A DNA stretch of 64,000 bases from Casuarina equisetifolia (GCA_028551475.1 CM052361.1:8873501-8937500); one strand, 5' to 3'. Positions 50,897 through 62,932 are shown, numbered from the stretch's first letter. Translations and numbers: made by a program. The notes: generated by a model not told the origin, from the sequence alone.

Positions 50897-53838
50897 CTAT
50901 GAGGTATGGACATATTCAATAGTAATGTGTTTTTGTGTGACATGGTCCTTAATGAAGTGATGCCTTATCTCTATATGCTTGGTTTTGGAATGCTGAATGA
51001 GGTTCTTTATGAGGTTAATAACACTAGTATTGTCACACTTGATTGATGTAGTTTGCCTTGGGATGCCATAATCTTTTAGTTGAGATTGCATCCAAAGGAT
51101 TTTGGAGTAGCAGCTCCCAAAAGCAATATATTCTGCCTTTGTGGTGGAGATAGCAATACTTCGTTGCTTTTTGGAAGCCCATGAGACTAGCATGTTGCCT
51201 TAAAAATGACATGAACCACTAGTGCTTTTCCTATCAATGCAACATCCTACGTAATCTGCATCACTATATACATGTAAAACAATGTTTGACTCTTTGGAAA
51301 ACCATATACCTAACAAGGGAGTATCTTTAAAATACTGAAAAATTCTTTTCACAGCAACTAAATGAGACTCTTTAGGATCAGATTGGTATTGGGCACACAT
51401 GCAAACACTAAAGAGTATGTTAGGATGTGAAGTTGTGAGATAAAGTAAGGAGCCAATTATACTATGATATACTTTTGCATTATAGGGTTTCCCATTTGGG
51501 TCAGCATCTAATTGACTAGATGGACTCATGGGAGTGGAAATAGGCTTAGTTGTCCCTAGGTTGAACTTTTACAGTAAATCAGAAATGAACTTATTTTGGT
51601 TAATAAAGATACCCGAATCTGTTTGTATAATTTGTAATCCCAAGAAATAATTAAGTTCACCAAGCATACTCATTTCAAATTCATTTTTCATGAGAGAAGT
51701 GAATTTCTTAACTAGGTTTTCATTTGCTGAGCCAAAAATAATATCATCTACATATATTTGAACAAACAAAATATTATTGTCCTTATGTTTGATAAATAAG
51801 GTAGTATCAACATGTCCTTTTCTAAAGCCATTAGATAATAAAAATTCACTTAATCGATCACACCAAGCTCTTGGAGCTTGTTTTAAGCCATAAAGTGCTT
51901 TATTCGGTTTGAAAACATGATCTGAAAATTTTTCATCACAAAAACTTGGAGGTTGTTTAACATATACCTCCTCCTTTATGAAGCCATTTAAAAAGGCACT
52001 TTTGACATCCATTTGAAACAATTTAAAGTTTTTATAACATGCATATGCAAGTAAAAGTCTTATAGATTCAAGTCTAGTTATAGGTGCATAAGTTTCTTCA
52101 TAGTTTATCCATTCTTCTTGATTATAACCCTTAGCTACTAATCTAGCTTTATTTCTAACTATATTCCCATGTTCATCCATTTTGTTTTTAAATACCTATT
52201 TTGTTCCAATGACATATTGATGTGTTGGTCTACTAACAAGGGTCCATACATCATTTCTTTTGAATTGATTTAATTCCTCTTCCATGGCCATAATCCAGTT
52301 ACTATAATTAAATGCTTCATCTATTCTCCTAGGTTCAATTTGGGAAACAAATGCAACAAATTCACAAAAATTTTGAACAAAGGATCTAATTCTTACTGAT
52401 TGTGTGTTGTCTCCAATAATTTGTGTAGGATCTACCTCCCTACGCATCCTAGGGAATGAGGTTCCTTTTCAATAGGGGCACCTTCAGATTCTGCTTGTAA
52501 TGGCCTTTGTTCAAGTGCTATTGAGGGCGTGATTTGAGGAGAAACCAGATTTGCAACATCAAACTCATTTTCTCTTGATAAAGAGCTGTTAGATTCATTA
52601 AATACCACATGGATAGATTCTTTAACTATTATAGTTCTCTTATTGAAAACTCTATAAGCTTTGCTATGGGTTGAGTATCCCAAAAAGATACTCTCGACAC
52701 TTTTAGCATCAAACTTACCCAGGGAGTCTTTGCCATTGTTGTGAATAAAACACTTACAACCAAATGCTTTAAAGTAAGCAATATTTGGTTTTTTATTATT
52801 CAGTATTTCATATGGAGTTTTCTTGGTGATCACTCTTATGGAGACTCTATTGAGAATATAACAAGCTGTGTTCATAGCTTCTCCCTAAAAATACTTAGGT
52901 AAGTTATTTTCTAATAACATAGTCCTAGCCATTTGTTGAAGAGATTTATTTTTCCTTTCAGCTACCCCATTTTGTTGGGGAGTTCTAGGGGCAGAAAACT
53001 AATGTTTTATTCCATTTTCAGCATAGAAGTCATCAAACATATTATTTTGAAATTCTCCACCATGGTCAGACCGAATACATTTTATTTGAGAATCCCTTTC
53101 ATTTTGAACTTGTCTACAAAATGTTTTAAGGATGTTAAAAGTTTCATTTTTGTTGGATAGAAAGAAAACCCATGTAGATCTTGAGAAATCATCTACCATA
53201 ACTAGCATAAAATATTTTCCCACAAGGCTAGCTATCCTCATAGGTCCAAACAAATCCATATGCAATAATTGCAATGGTTTTGTTGTGGAAATGATATCCT
53301 TTGATTCAAAGTTATTTTTAGTTTGTTTTCCTTTCACACATTCATCACAAACAAGATTTTTCTCAAACTTAAGATTAGGCAAACCTCTAACCAGATTTTT
53401 CTTAATGATTTTTGCCATTTGGTTAAAGCTAAGATGACCTAATCTTTTATGTCATACCCAGTTTTCATCATTTGCATGAGACATCAAACAAGTGTTAAGG
53501 GAATTATTAATGTTCAACTTAAGTACATAAACATTTCTAACTCTTCTACACATCACATTTATACTTTTATCTTTGCTGTATAGCCTACAATATTTTGATG
53601 TAAATTTAGCACACATGCCTTTATCACAAATTTGACTAATACTAATAAGGTTAAATTTCAATCCTTCAACATACAGGACATTCTTTATGCAACGAGATGG
53701 AGAGTTACCTATATTACCAAAACCCTTAATGACTCCCATGGAGTTATCTCCAAATGAAACCTTACCTCCATCCACCTCAGTAAAGCTGGTGAAAAGTTCT
53801 TTATTACCAATCATGTGTCTTGAACACCCACTGTCCAA
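50897..53838 (-). pseudogene. RT-C protease-integrase-RT-RNase H remnant
   Basis: The protease active site DSGCSRHM is at 53838. The integrase shows LLHMDLFGPM, FMLVMVDDFSR and IKCIRSDHGGEF (53418-52999) and continues as FKAFGCKCFIHN (52875-52432). The reverse transcriptase shows KARLVAKGYNQEE, MDVKSAFLNGFI, KALYGLKQAPRAW and an intact YVDD box (52180-51569). RNase H shows SDADYVGC, STTKAEYIAFGSC and HIEIRHHFIKDHV (51529-50897). Domains are well preserved, but stops interrupt the frame, for example just before the protease motif and in the integrase. Confidence 0.85.
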
Positions 53839-53899
53839 GTATCAGTCCGTTTGTGTACTTTTGTTCTCCTCCATGTGGCCCTGCACAAATTTATCCTTG

Positions 53900-55610
53900 A
53901 CTTTCCTAGTACCCAAGTTTTCTTGGGTCTTCGAGGTTAGTTTCTTTGGTTCCTTTAGGAATCCATACTCGTTTGACAACATAATGTTTTCTGAGTCTTA
54001 CTGGACATTTTTTTATAGAATGATCATAAAATTTATAGTAATGACATATGTTAACAGGTTTATCCATATGAGACACATGTAGTAAGCTCGAAGCATTGCA
54101 CATTGAACCAAAATTCTTATTGTTAAGTTTTGATTTGTATCCTAAACCATCTTTATCATATATTCCTTGTTGTGAGTTTATGATCTTATCAAGCATGCTA
54201 CTACCTTTTGTAAAATTACTTAGAATTTCTTTTGTTCTTTTTAACTCATTCTTCGTATTCTTTAGTTTTTCTTCTAGCAAGCTATCTTTTGACCTATTCT
54301 TATCAATTTTGTTTTCTAAAATTGGTTGTGTATCCTTTTTAGTTTTTAATTCATTATTTTCCTGTTTTAAATTCTTTATTTCCTTTTCATATAGAATATT
54401 CTTCTTCTTTAATTTGGAAAACTTGCCATTCAGGGCATTGAAGTCATCAAGTAATTCATTAATTGCAGTTTGTAATTCTTCAAAACTAAAATTTTCAAAT
54501 GGAGAAGGAAACGTTACCTCGTTATTTGTTTCTTCACATGCTGCCATGAGACCTAAGTTAGTAAGTTTTTCTTCATCATCTTCGAGAAAGGTCAGATTCT
54601 TCATCTTGGATGTATCACACGTGGCTAGGAAGCATAGATTTGCTACCTCTTCTTCCTCTTCATTAGATGATGAGCTATCATCATCCCATATGGTCACCAT
54701 GGCTTTCCACCTATCTTTCCTATCATACTTTTCATCCTTTTTTTTTTTTTCAATCTAAGACAGTTTACATGTATATAACCAATTTTCTTGCATTCATAAC
54801 ATACCTCTCCTTCATTTTCTTTTCTCCTACGATAGTTTTCATTATTCCTAGCTCTATCCTTTCTATAAAACTTTTTGAATTTTCTAACTAGCATAGCAAA
54901 ACCATCATCAATATTACTATCATTTTCAGACTCTCCTGCCTTAAAAGCAATATTCTTATTCATTTTCTTTTCATCTATTTTTTCTTTTTCTCTTCTTGTC
55001 ATAACTAATTCATGTGTTTGAAGTGACCCTAATAATTCATCTAAAGACAAAGTGTCTAAATCATGAGCCTCTTCAATGGTTGTTTTCTTTGGATCCTATG
55101 ATTCAGGCAAACAACTTAATATTTTTTTAACCAACTTATCATTTCTATAAGACTTACCAAGCAATTTAAATTAGTAATGATATTAGTAAATCTACCAATC
55201 ATTTCACCAACCGTTTCAGTATCTTTCATTTTAAACAATTCATAATCATGCACAAGCATAGAAATCTTAGATTGTTTTACCTTTTTAGTACCTTCATGCA
55301 CAACCTCTAATTTTTCCTAGATTTCTTTAGCTGTTTCTAATGTGGAGATTCTATTATACTCTATAGGTGCTAAGGCTGAGTACAGAGTAGTCATGGCTTT
55401 ACAATTCTTACTCATCTCTAAGGTAACCTCATCATTCCACTTATCTGCACTTTTTTTAGGGATCTTCACCCCTTTCACAATTATTTTCCATGATTCAGGG
55501 TTAGAACCTATAAGAAAAATTTTCATCATGTTCTTCTAATGGCTATAGTTGGAACCATTAAAAGTAGGTGGTCTATTGTAAGGCAAAATGGTTGGGTGAC
55601 TTGCTACCAT
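53900..55610 (-). pseudogene. RT-C gag remnant
   Basis: Gag pieces run from about 55610 to 53906. They begin with a FNGSNYSH-type head and continue with KIFLIGSNPESWKII, a UBN2 region (ISMLVHDYELFKMKDTETVG), a zinc knuckle CYECKKIGYIHVNC in which the expected His is Tyr, and a long Lys/Glu-rich coiled-coil-like tail (54700-53906). In-frame stops occur where Trp is conserved in relatives. Confidence 0.8.
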
Positions 55611-55666
55611 GATCTCTAGGGTTTCTAAAATACTTCTAGATTCCTAGAACTTACTTTGATACCACT

Positions 55667-56809
55667 TGTTAGGTCCTAAGTCACCTAAAAAGGGGAGTTA
55701 AATTAGGTGTCTCCCTTATTTTTCTTTTATAGACCGACTTTATACTAAGTTATAAAAATTTTATGGCTATCTAACTCAAATATGAAGCTATTAGAGAAGT
55801 AAAGGTATACCTAATAGAACACCTAATAAATATACAAATAGAGATGCACACAGAACCCTTTTTTTAAGTGAATCGAACTCCTTAATTTGAGTCCTACTCC
55901 ACCTCCTTTAATAAAGCACTAAAGGGTCCTTTTCCTTTCCAAAAGAGAAACAATTTCTTTTTAGTTTACAATGAGATAGCAATTCACATATTACAACTCA
56001 GAACAAGAAAATCAAATAGTTCAGCACCTCAACTAGATCATCAATACAATATTAAGCTTATAATGGTGCTGAATGGAAGATACCCAAAGATAGGTAAAAC
56101 CTTAACCTTTGGATTTTGAGATTGAAGCAAAATATAAATGATATAATCAAAACAATGATTTTACTTCAATACAAAGTTTACAAAGATTAGAAAGCCTTTA
56201 GGAAGAGATAGTGCTTGAACTTGAAAAACCCTTTTCTTTGATTCTTTTCTACTTAGATAATCTTCTTCATATGGGTTCTCTTCCTTTTATAGAAGCCGTC
56301 AGCCACCAACCCATCTTGTAGATTTATTCCCATTGGAGATTCTTCTCGTTGGCTCAAGTTTCAATCTCCGGCGAAGATATCGGCAAATTTGTAGTTGATT
56401 TCTTCTTTTGATTTCGAGAGAGAAAGAAAGAGAGAGACATAGAGACGAAGGCATAGGTCAGGGCTGATTTAGGGCTTTTCTTTCCTTAGTAGGTGAGCGA
56501 TGTCGTTAAGCGTTGTGAGTTCTCAAGTTATGGTCACATGAAGCACTGTATGGATCTAACATAGAACAAGGAGGCTACACACGGGCTGGACCTTGGTGTT
56601 ACGTGGACTGGAATCTCTTAGGCCATAAGTTCATTGGATTGATGTAATAACAGACTTTGGCCTCTTAAATGAGTTGGTCTTTTGACCATATAATATCCTG
56701 CCCAAGAATAATAGTAAAATAAGAATGTATCCAATATACATATAATTATTTTATAGCTTGATTGTTTTTCTTTCCTTAATACCAATAATAAAAAACATCA
56801 TATTTATCA
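55667..56809 (-). repeat. RT-C 5' LTR (right copy)
   Basis: 1143-bp LTR, TG...CA, bordered on the inside by the Met-tRNA primer-binding site and on the outside by the TGATG duplication. Confidence 0.9.
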
Positions 56810-56814
56810 TGATG
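56810..56814. repeat. RT-C target-site duplication, right copy
   Basis: TGATG directly right of the RT-C LTR. Five bases is the normal copia duplication length. Confidence 0.8.
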
Positions 56815-57750
56815 TTTGTCTTCCTTGGCTAGATTAAAAATTGCATCAACAAAAGGGAGCAGTTCTTTTGAAAGAATGTTATTCTTGAAATTCCTAAACT
56901 TTTCTAGTAAACCTAAAAGGAAATCAACAATCTTGTGTGTTTCAACTGTAGCATCCACTCTCTCACTAACCCAATAGAGCAATTTCCAAGATGACACTAG
57001 ATAGGGGGTTTACCATTTCTATTTCCAACTATAAGTTACTAAGCTTTTGTGTAATACTTAGTAATAGTGGGAGCCTGCATACGGTTTTCAAACTGTTGCT
57101 GATGAAGATGATATAGTTATGTTTTAATAAGAGTCCCAAAATGGGTCTTGAATGTTTCCTAGATAATTTTTAGATCCTTTTGTAAGTTACATACTACATC
57201 AGCTCATGAAAGATTGATTTCTAGAACCAACTTTAAAATGCATAATAACAAAGGTCCCAAGCTTGTTGTTTTTTTGGATATAATTTGGGTAAGGTAAGAG
57301 AGCCATCAACAAATCGCCATTTGTTCTTAGCTAAAAGCTTATTTTCCATTTAACTACTCCAAAGTTCATAGTTGCTCTCATCTTTCAATACTTCAGTAAC
57401 AAGGTTGCTTTAGGTATGTTTGTTGGAAAAGGTAGTATGGGTCACGATATGGATTAATGGGATTCATTATGGAGGATGAGTTAGGATTCAACAGTGGACA
57501 AAAAGAGGAGGAGTTCCAAACATTGTTTGTCAGTCTATTATGGCATGCTAAGTAAAAAGTTTAGACTAAGGAGGGTAAAATGGGTAAAATGATAAGTATT
57601 TGGTGAGATGTCAATCAAAATGCACTTTCCAAAGCAAAATGCAGTAGATTGTGAGTGAAATGCAACACTTCAACAAATATCAATTAACAAGTACATATTT
57701 GAAATACAAAAAAAAAAGGAAAAAACCCTTAGCAATATAGGAAATGGGTT
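56810..57750 (-). pseudogene. RT-B gag N-terminal half and leader
   Basis: The minus-strand frame 56997-56776 (VDATVETHKIVDFLLGLLEK, then FRNFKNNILSKE) is a copia UBN2/gag segment cut by the RT-C insertion at 56810. The rest of the interval up to the primer-binding site is decayed gag and leader without an intact frame. Confidence 0.6.
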
Positions 57751-57763
57751 ACCTCTGATGGCA

Positions 57764-57991
57764 AAAGTTCATCCCAGTTGGCCTAAAAAAATGATGAAAA
57801 ATGCTATCATCTAACATTCTTAAATACTATAGTGAAAAAATACTTAGTTCAAGTGGCTGGAATGGTAATCTATGGGAAAGTTGTTTGTGTATACAAAAGG
57901 AATTTATTGGGCTTGTCAATTAGCTGATGGGCTAGTTTAAGAAAACAACAAAAAACAACTAAAAAGCCCTCAATAATTATACACTTCGACA
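57764..57991 (-). repeat. RT-B 5' LTR (right copy)
   Basis: Diverged match to 44440-44684, with an internal deletion relative to it. It ends next to the primer-binding-site-like sequence at 57752-57763. Confidence 0.55.
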
Positions 57992-58836
57992 TCCTGTTTA
58001 CATGGATTGGTTAATCCATGACCAAACTACACTAAATTAGATTTTGGCCACCTCCACCAACACAATGGTGACCTAGATTTTCAATATGTGCTCTTTAGCC
58101 TTGGCATGTGCTTACCTAAAGTAGGCTTACATTGTTCAATCCTTAACACGCCTTTAACTTTAAACACTCACCCAAATGTGAAGGTAGTTCTAGACTAACT
58201 CATTGTCATCCGTATCAAGATTGACAATGACAAGTACATTGTGCAATTCTTTTGTGGCCTTAGTGAGGACTATGACACTTTTGTGATGTCACTACTTGTG
58301 AGATTTAGGTTGCGCGGCTTAGCCATGAGGTGTTCCATAGTTTGATTTTGCCATGGGTAAAACTTGAAACTTCACCTACCAATTTGGTCATCTTATTCCA
58401 ATCGTCAACTAAGTTAAATTTTGGCCACATCTACCAACACAGTGATGACCTAGATCTTTGATTTACGCTCCTCGGCCTTAACATAGGCTTACCTAAAGCA
58501 ATCTTACACTACTTAATCCTTAATGCGACTCCTCCATACACCTCCAACTCCAAATGCTCACCAAAGGCACTCGTTCAATCATTGAGTTTTGTCATGATGT
58601 GAAGGTTGTTTTAGACCAACTTGCTATCGTCGACATCAAAATCAACGACAAAGTACACCATGCAACTTTTTCACAGCCTTGGTGAGGACTATGATGCCTT
58701 TGTGATGTCGATCTCGGTGCAAAATCAAAATACACTGCTCAATAATGAGATACTCCATAGTCTAGCACGAAGGGGCATTCTAACTATTAAGGGGGTCTTT
58801 GCCATCACGTCAGTGGCATTCGTTGTCTTCTTTTGA
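57992..58836 (+). pseudogene. RT-D: plus-strand copia gag, C-terminal remnant with internal duplication
   Basis: Decayed plus-strand gag. Near 58610-58780 it reads with frame changes VLDQLAIVDIK and HSLGEDYDAFVMSIS, typical of the UBN2 part of copia gag. The stretch 58034-58300 is repeated at 58411-58720 with many differences, indicating an old tandem duplication. This is the continuation of the gag started at 44.1-44.4 kb, separated by RT-B and RT-C. Confidence 0.5.
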
Positions 58837-60279
58837 TCAAAGTTTCATACATGAAATTAGCTTGATATTATTATACTATGTGTGGCTATGAATTTAATTA
58901 TACTTGGTGTGCGAAAAAAATGTGTGAAAGACGATAGGCACATGTTGAAAAATAAAGCTTATGACATGAAATTTAAAAGAAAAAGTACCCCTCCAACTTT
59001 AAATTGATTTATGAATTATACTTTTGATTCTCCTAGTAAATAGATAATTTAGATCAAACTTCTTAAATTTAAGTATGAATCGTTTTATAAACTAATGAAA
59101 TATCTTTCCCGTGTAAAGTTTCACGTGCATATCTCCTGTATTTTAACGCTCAATGTGGGGCATATATTTGTTGTCCCTTCCACCTACCGTCAAGGTAGGG
59201 GCCTCCCTGTTTTGGAAGTACAGTAAATCCGGGGAAAGCGACAACCACTAATAAAGTGGTCAGATTGCCTCCTGTTCCCAATTCAGCCATCCACTTGCAT
59301 TTTTGTGTTTGAAGGTCGCTGTATTCGTCTTCTTCTTTGTCGTCACCCTATCTTTCTTTTTAAGCAAAGTCTTCAAAGCATAAAAATATTAATTTCGTTG
59401 TTAGAAAAGTTACATTTCCCCAGATGTAAAGGAATCTTATGAGGTACAACTGGCTTGAGTTTGAATATGAAAAATTAACGGCACATGTCATTTTCAATAT
59501 CCTTAGTTTGAATACGAAAAGTAAGGTAAATCTAGTTTATAATGATAGGGTATTTTAATATAATGTTAAAAGGGTTATTTCACTTCCTTTAAAATTAATT
59601 ATTAAGAATTAGAGATACCCTTACATATAAAAAAAATGTGAGGTCAAGGAATACTAATACTTATTGAGATATAATATGTCCTTTATATATGAAAATGTCT
59701 AGTTCTCTTACACACCTATTTTAAGGGATGAAATATATGTTCTTAGTATATTAAACCATTTCTCTCTCTTACAAGCATTTTTTTAAAAAATAAAATAAAA
59801 TGAGCTCTTTTACAATTTGAACATATACAATTTTAACATTTCTAATGAAGAATAAATTTTTCAAAAAAAATATTAAAAGATCTTGTGAACAAGAGAGTCC
59901 GTGAATACCTTCTTAAAATATATCAAAATACAATCTCTTTGTGAACAAGGAGAATAAATTGTATGATAGATAAAACTTGTTTGTTATTAACCAAAAGGAA
60001 ATCATGGGAGAGAGTTTGTGGAGAATTTTGAAATTTAATATACAAAATTGTACTATTCTAAAGGAGGACTGTAATTTTTTATTTGACTTAGACTAGAATT
60101 TTTTTATTTGTCTTGGATTGGTATTTCCTTATTTGTCCCTTACTAGAATTCTTTCGGCATTGCATGAAAGACTAATGTAACCTTATTAGTTGTCTCCATA
60201 TCCGGTCACCCTCCTCAAGTTGGTGACCAATAGAATTCAAGGACACTAAATTTACATAAGCATGGTATGTCAACTTCTA

Positions 60280-60343
60280 GATAACATAAGATTTCTAAAG
60301 TTTTCACTCTCGATAACATAAGATTTCTAAAGTCTTCACTCCA
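60280..60343. repeat. 32-bp direct repeat
   Basis: Two adjacent 32-bp units sharing GATAACATAAGATTTCTAAAG. A second short repeat (GTACAACGTTTAA) follows at about 60361 and 60410. Confidence 0.7.
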
Positions 60344-61868
60344 AAAGAAGTACATCACGGGTACAACGTTTAATCTGGATAGCATCGAAAGTTTTCACTC
60401 TTCTCACGAGTACAACGTTTAACCTCGACTTTTGAGGGGAACGCAATTCACTTCTTTTGCTAGAATGTGAAAAAAGAGAACCAATTTCAAAATTATCAAC
60501 CATATAAATTCACTTTTGAAATGGTCTGGTGACGATAAGAACTCCACGACAACGATGTGATTGACTTGGACGAGGCATCTGAGTCATCTTTGAGAAACAC
60601 AGGCGAGAAAACAAAAGGCAAGGCCGTCTGTCACTCCTTGTCCCCCACCTTATAATTAAAGATCTTTCTACCTGCCTGGCGGCTAAGCTTTACTTTGTTT
60701 GATATGGAGTTGATGTTTTCAGTCTCTATGTTCAAGTACTATTTCTTTACTCAAGAAAATTTAGGTTAGTTTGTAGAACTTAATTTTAAAGTCAATGTGA
60801 TAATTAATGTCGGAGATAATTGCAGCTGGCGGACCATCCCAGTCAGGCTGCATGATTGCCATAGCTCGGCAGATCAGGTGTATGAATTCTTTTATGATCT
60901 TTCTTTTTTCAAATCTTGTTTTATGAATTGAAAATACAACCAAATCCGTTGGGTGTGTTTGACATGAGACTGGCGGGTTCAGAAAGTTGTAATTATCTTT
61001 ACGCTTTCTTATTTTTTATTTTATTTTATTTTGTTAGAAGTCTCCAGTTGCCTTCTTTATTTAAACGGAAAAAATAGGAATGGAGATTAATTTAATTTAA
61101 ATCATGTAATAATTAAAATGAATAGGATCGGACCATACTTCATGAAATTCATAACTTTACATAATGCAATGGAGTATTAAAAATATCCTTTATTACTTGT
61201 GATAAATAAGAATATTTTATAACTTACAGTTTTTATTTACAAAATTTATAACTTAAATTACTGTTGTTGTGAGAGAGTGTTGAAATATCATTTATTACAT
61301 GTAACTTACTATAAAATTATGTACGTTTAAATAAATTGTCTCAACATACATCTCATAACGTTAACAAGTTATTTAAAAAAGAATAAAAATTTTAACACTT
61401 TTCGATGCTAATTATTTTTATTAGGAGACCCCGGCAATGGAAATAATTGCTCTTCGCGATGAGTCCTCGCCGGCCTGCAACAACGAGAAACACCTGACAC
61501 CACAAAATGGTCCGCCGAACCCCGCGTCAAACCACGAACTCGTTGCGCGGGAAACTTGTGTTGATTGATTTCATCCTCTCCTGTTTTCTTCTCTTCGTTT
61601 TCTCGTGTTCCCAAAAAACTACCGACCAGCTCTGGGCGCCAACCTTGGACTTCCTTCTCTCCTCCCTTCTTCTCTCTCTCTTTCCCACATTTTCCTGTCC
61701 AGAAGTTACGTGTTGGTGTAAGCAAGCGCGTAATTGAGCTTGATAAATTTTATGTCATGAGAGAGAATCTACCTCTTAAGCTTTATTCTAGTTTACTTTC
61801 TAATAATTGAAACAATTTAATTATATTTTTTTTTCATTCAAAAATTATCTATAGGAAAAATATTGTAT

Positions 61869-62526
61869 CCTTTAAATATAATGTTATTGACCTAAAGTTG
61901 TTGACCTAAAACTGTTATAATAGACTAATTATATAATTTAATTATAATTCTAAGTTGTTATAACTGAATTATTAATTAATGAAATTGGTTAAGCTGTTGT
62001 AGTCACCTAATGACAAGGAAACTCTCAAAACTATTACATTCCATTTGACTTATAATAACAAAGACGTATAATAATAACTAGTTTAAATATAAGAATTTAA
62101 ACTACGTCATCTCTATCATTTGGTCTATCTTCCTTTTATTGTTTACTTGAACATCGAAGTTATGAGTTTTACTCCATCTTTAGATCTCTTTGGTTTGAAC
62201 CATTTGCTCTAGTACTATATGTTATATTCATACATTAGTGGTTTTCGGATCATTTGCTTTGATATTAAAAAACTTTACCTATAAACCTTCGTTTGAGAGA
62301 CCTTACCTTCTCACAATTAAATAACTTAATTATAATTATTCTCTCATTTAAATATAACTTTGTTGACCCTAAATTATTGTAAAAGACTAAATACCTAATC
62401 TTTATTGGTTCGAAATTCTTATAACATACTAATTACCTAATCTAATTATTAGTTTAAAACCTTATAACTAATTAACTAACTAATTAGTCAAATCAACTAA
62501 GCTGTTTATCACCTGATCAAAGAAAA
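61869..62526 (-). mobile_element. Candidate TRIM (miniature LTR element)
   Basis: Diverged direct repeats at about 61869-62021 and 62345-62526 share order and wording (TTTAAATATAA, TTGACC, then TTATAAC, TAAGCTGTT and CACCTRAT). They flank about 320 bases with no coding frame. Between them, TATCAAAGC on the minus strand (62264-62256) resembles a Met-tRNA primer-binding site. The size and arrangement fit a terminal-repeat retrotransposon in miniature, but ends and target duplication could not be fixed. Confidence 0.35.
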
Positions 62527-62815
62527 ATAGTTACCAACCCTTGCATGAAGAGTCCTTTTTCTCGGTCTAAAATCTGTTTTTCAACTCCATATTTTTTCTT
62601 CCGAAGTGACATATCAGATCTTTTTGAGGATGCGCGTGATGGGTGAAAGTAAAATTATCAAACAGTGCCTCCTTTCAGCAGCAGGCACCAGTCAATAAGA
62701 TTTAATTTAATTGGTTTGTGGGTCATTTTAAATGAGTCTCTTTTTGTTTGATTGGACACGCTGAAAACACGGTGATAAAAAGCTAAAACATTGGAAGCTA
62801 GGTCGGAGGAGGGCT

Positions 62816-62823
62816 TATAAAAG
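62816..62823 (+). promoter_or_regulatory. TATA box of the MIF-like gene
   Basis: TATAAAAG, 117 bases upstream of the ATG. The predicted transcription start near 62850 leaves a short purine-rich leader. Confidence 0.65.
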
Positions 62824-62932
62824 CAAGACCCCGTGAATAAGAAGCCAGAATCGGAGCTCCCCTGGCTACTTTGATCATTTCACTAGATAGTGGGAAAGAA
62901 AGAGGGAAAGGGAAGGGAAGAAGACGAAGAAG

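Larger units (their letters stand above)
48634..56809 (-). mobile_element. RT-C: 8.2-kb Ty1/copia element (SIRE/Maximus-like), nested in RT-B
   Basis: A complete structure: LTRs 48634-49780 and 55667-56809 (about 90% alike by eye over the first 200 bases), 5-bp TGATG duplications, primer-binding site TGGTATCAAAG two bases inside the 5' LTR (55664-55654), and a polypurine tract next to the 3' LTR (about 49784-49797). Internal order on the minus strand is gag (55600-53900), protease (about 53838), integrase (53418-52432), RT (52180-51569) and RNase H (51529-50897). A non-coding zone of about 1.1 kb (49781-50896) carries repeated polypurine-like blocks. Long LTRs, large size and this extra 3' zone suggest the SIRE/Maximus branch. 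Several premature stops make this copy non-autonomous. Confidence 0.9.
44440..57991 (-). mobile_element. RT-B: older copia element, split by RT-C
   Basis: Short terminal repeats of roughly 220-245 bp lie at about 44440-44684 and 57764-57991. They share AGTTCAAGTGG and a long AACTAAAAAGCCCTCAA-containing stretch. The sense strand is minus: a primer-binding-site-like TGCCATCAGAGG at 57763-57752 and a polypurine-like CTTGAGAGGAAG just inside the left repeat. Gag, integrase, RT and RNase H remains lie between, heavily mutated. RT-C (48634-56809) interrupts its gag: the gag sequence stops at 48633 and resumes at 56810. The outer boundaries are approximate because the LTRs are diverged. Confidence 0.75.
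58837..62815. other. AT-rich intergenic region with retroelement debris, upstream of the MIF-like gene
   Basis: No gene recognised. At about 59990-60240 the sequence resembles a copia LTR end followed by a polypurine-type CCTCCTCAAGTTGG. A 32-bp unit is repeated at 60280-60343. A possible TRIM lies at 61869-62526. A pyrimidine-rich, GC-richer patch at about 61430-61735 has small open frames on both strands without recognisable similarity. Confidence 0.45.

Noticed and set aside
24265-55610. Retroelement frames as host genes
   Set aside because: Copia domains in gag-to-RNase H order between LTRs identify them as transposon remains.
61507-61810. 76- and 81-codon plus-strand frames
   Set aside because: Pyrimidine-rich stretch gives Phe/Ser/Leu-rich translation; no similarity.
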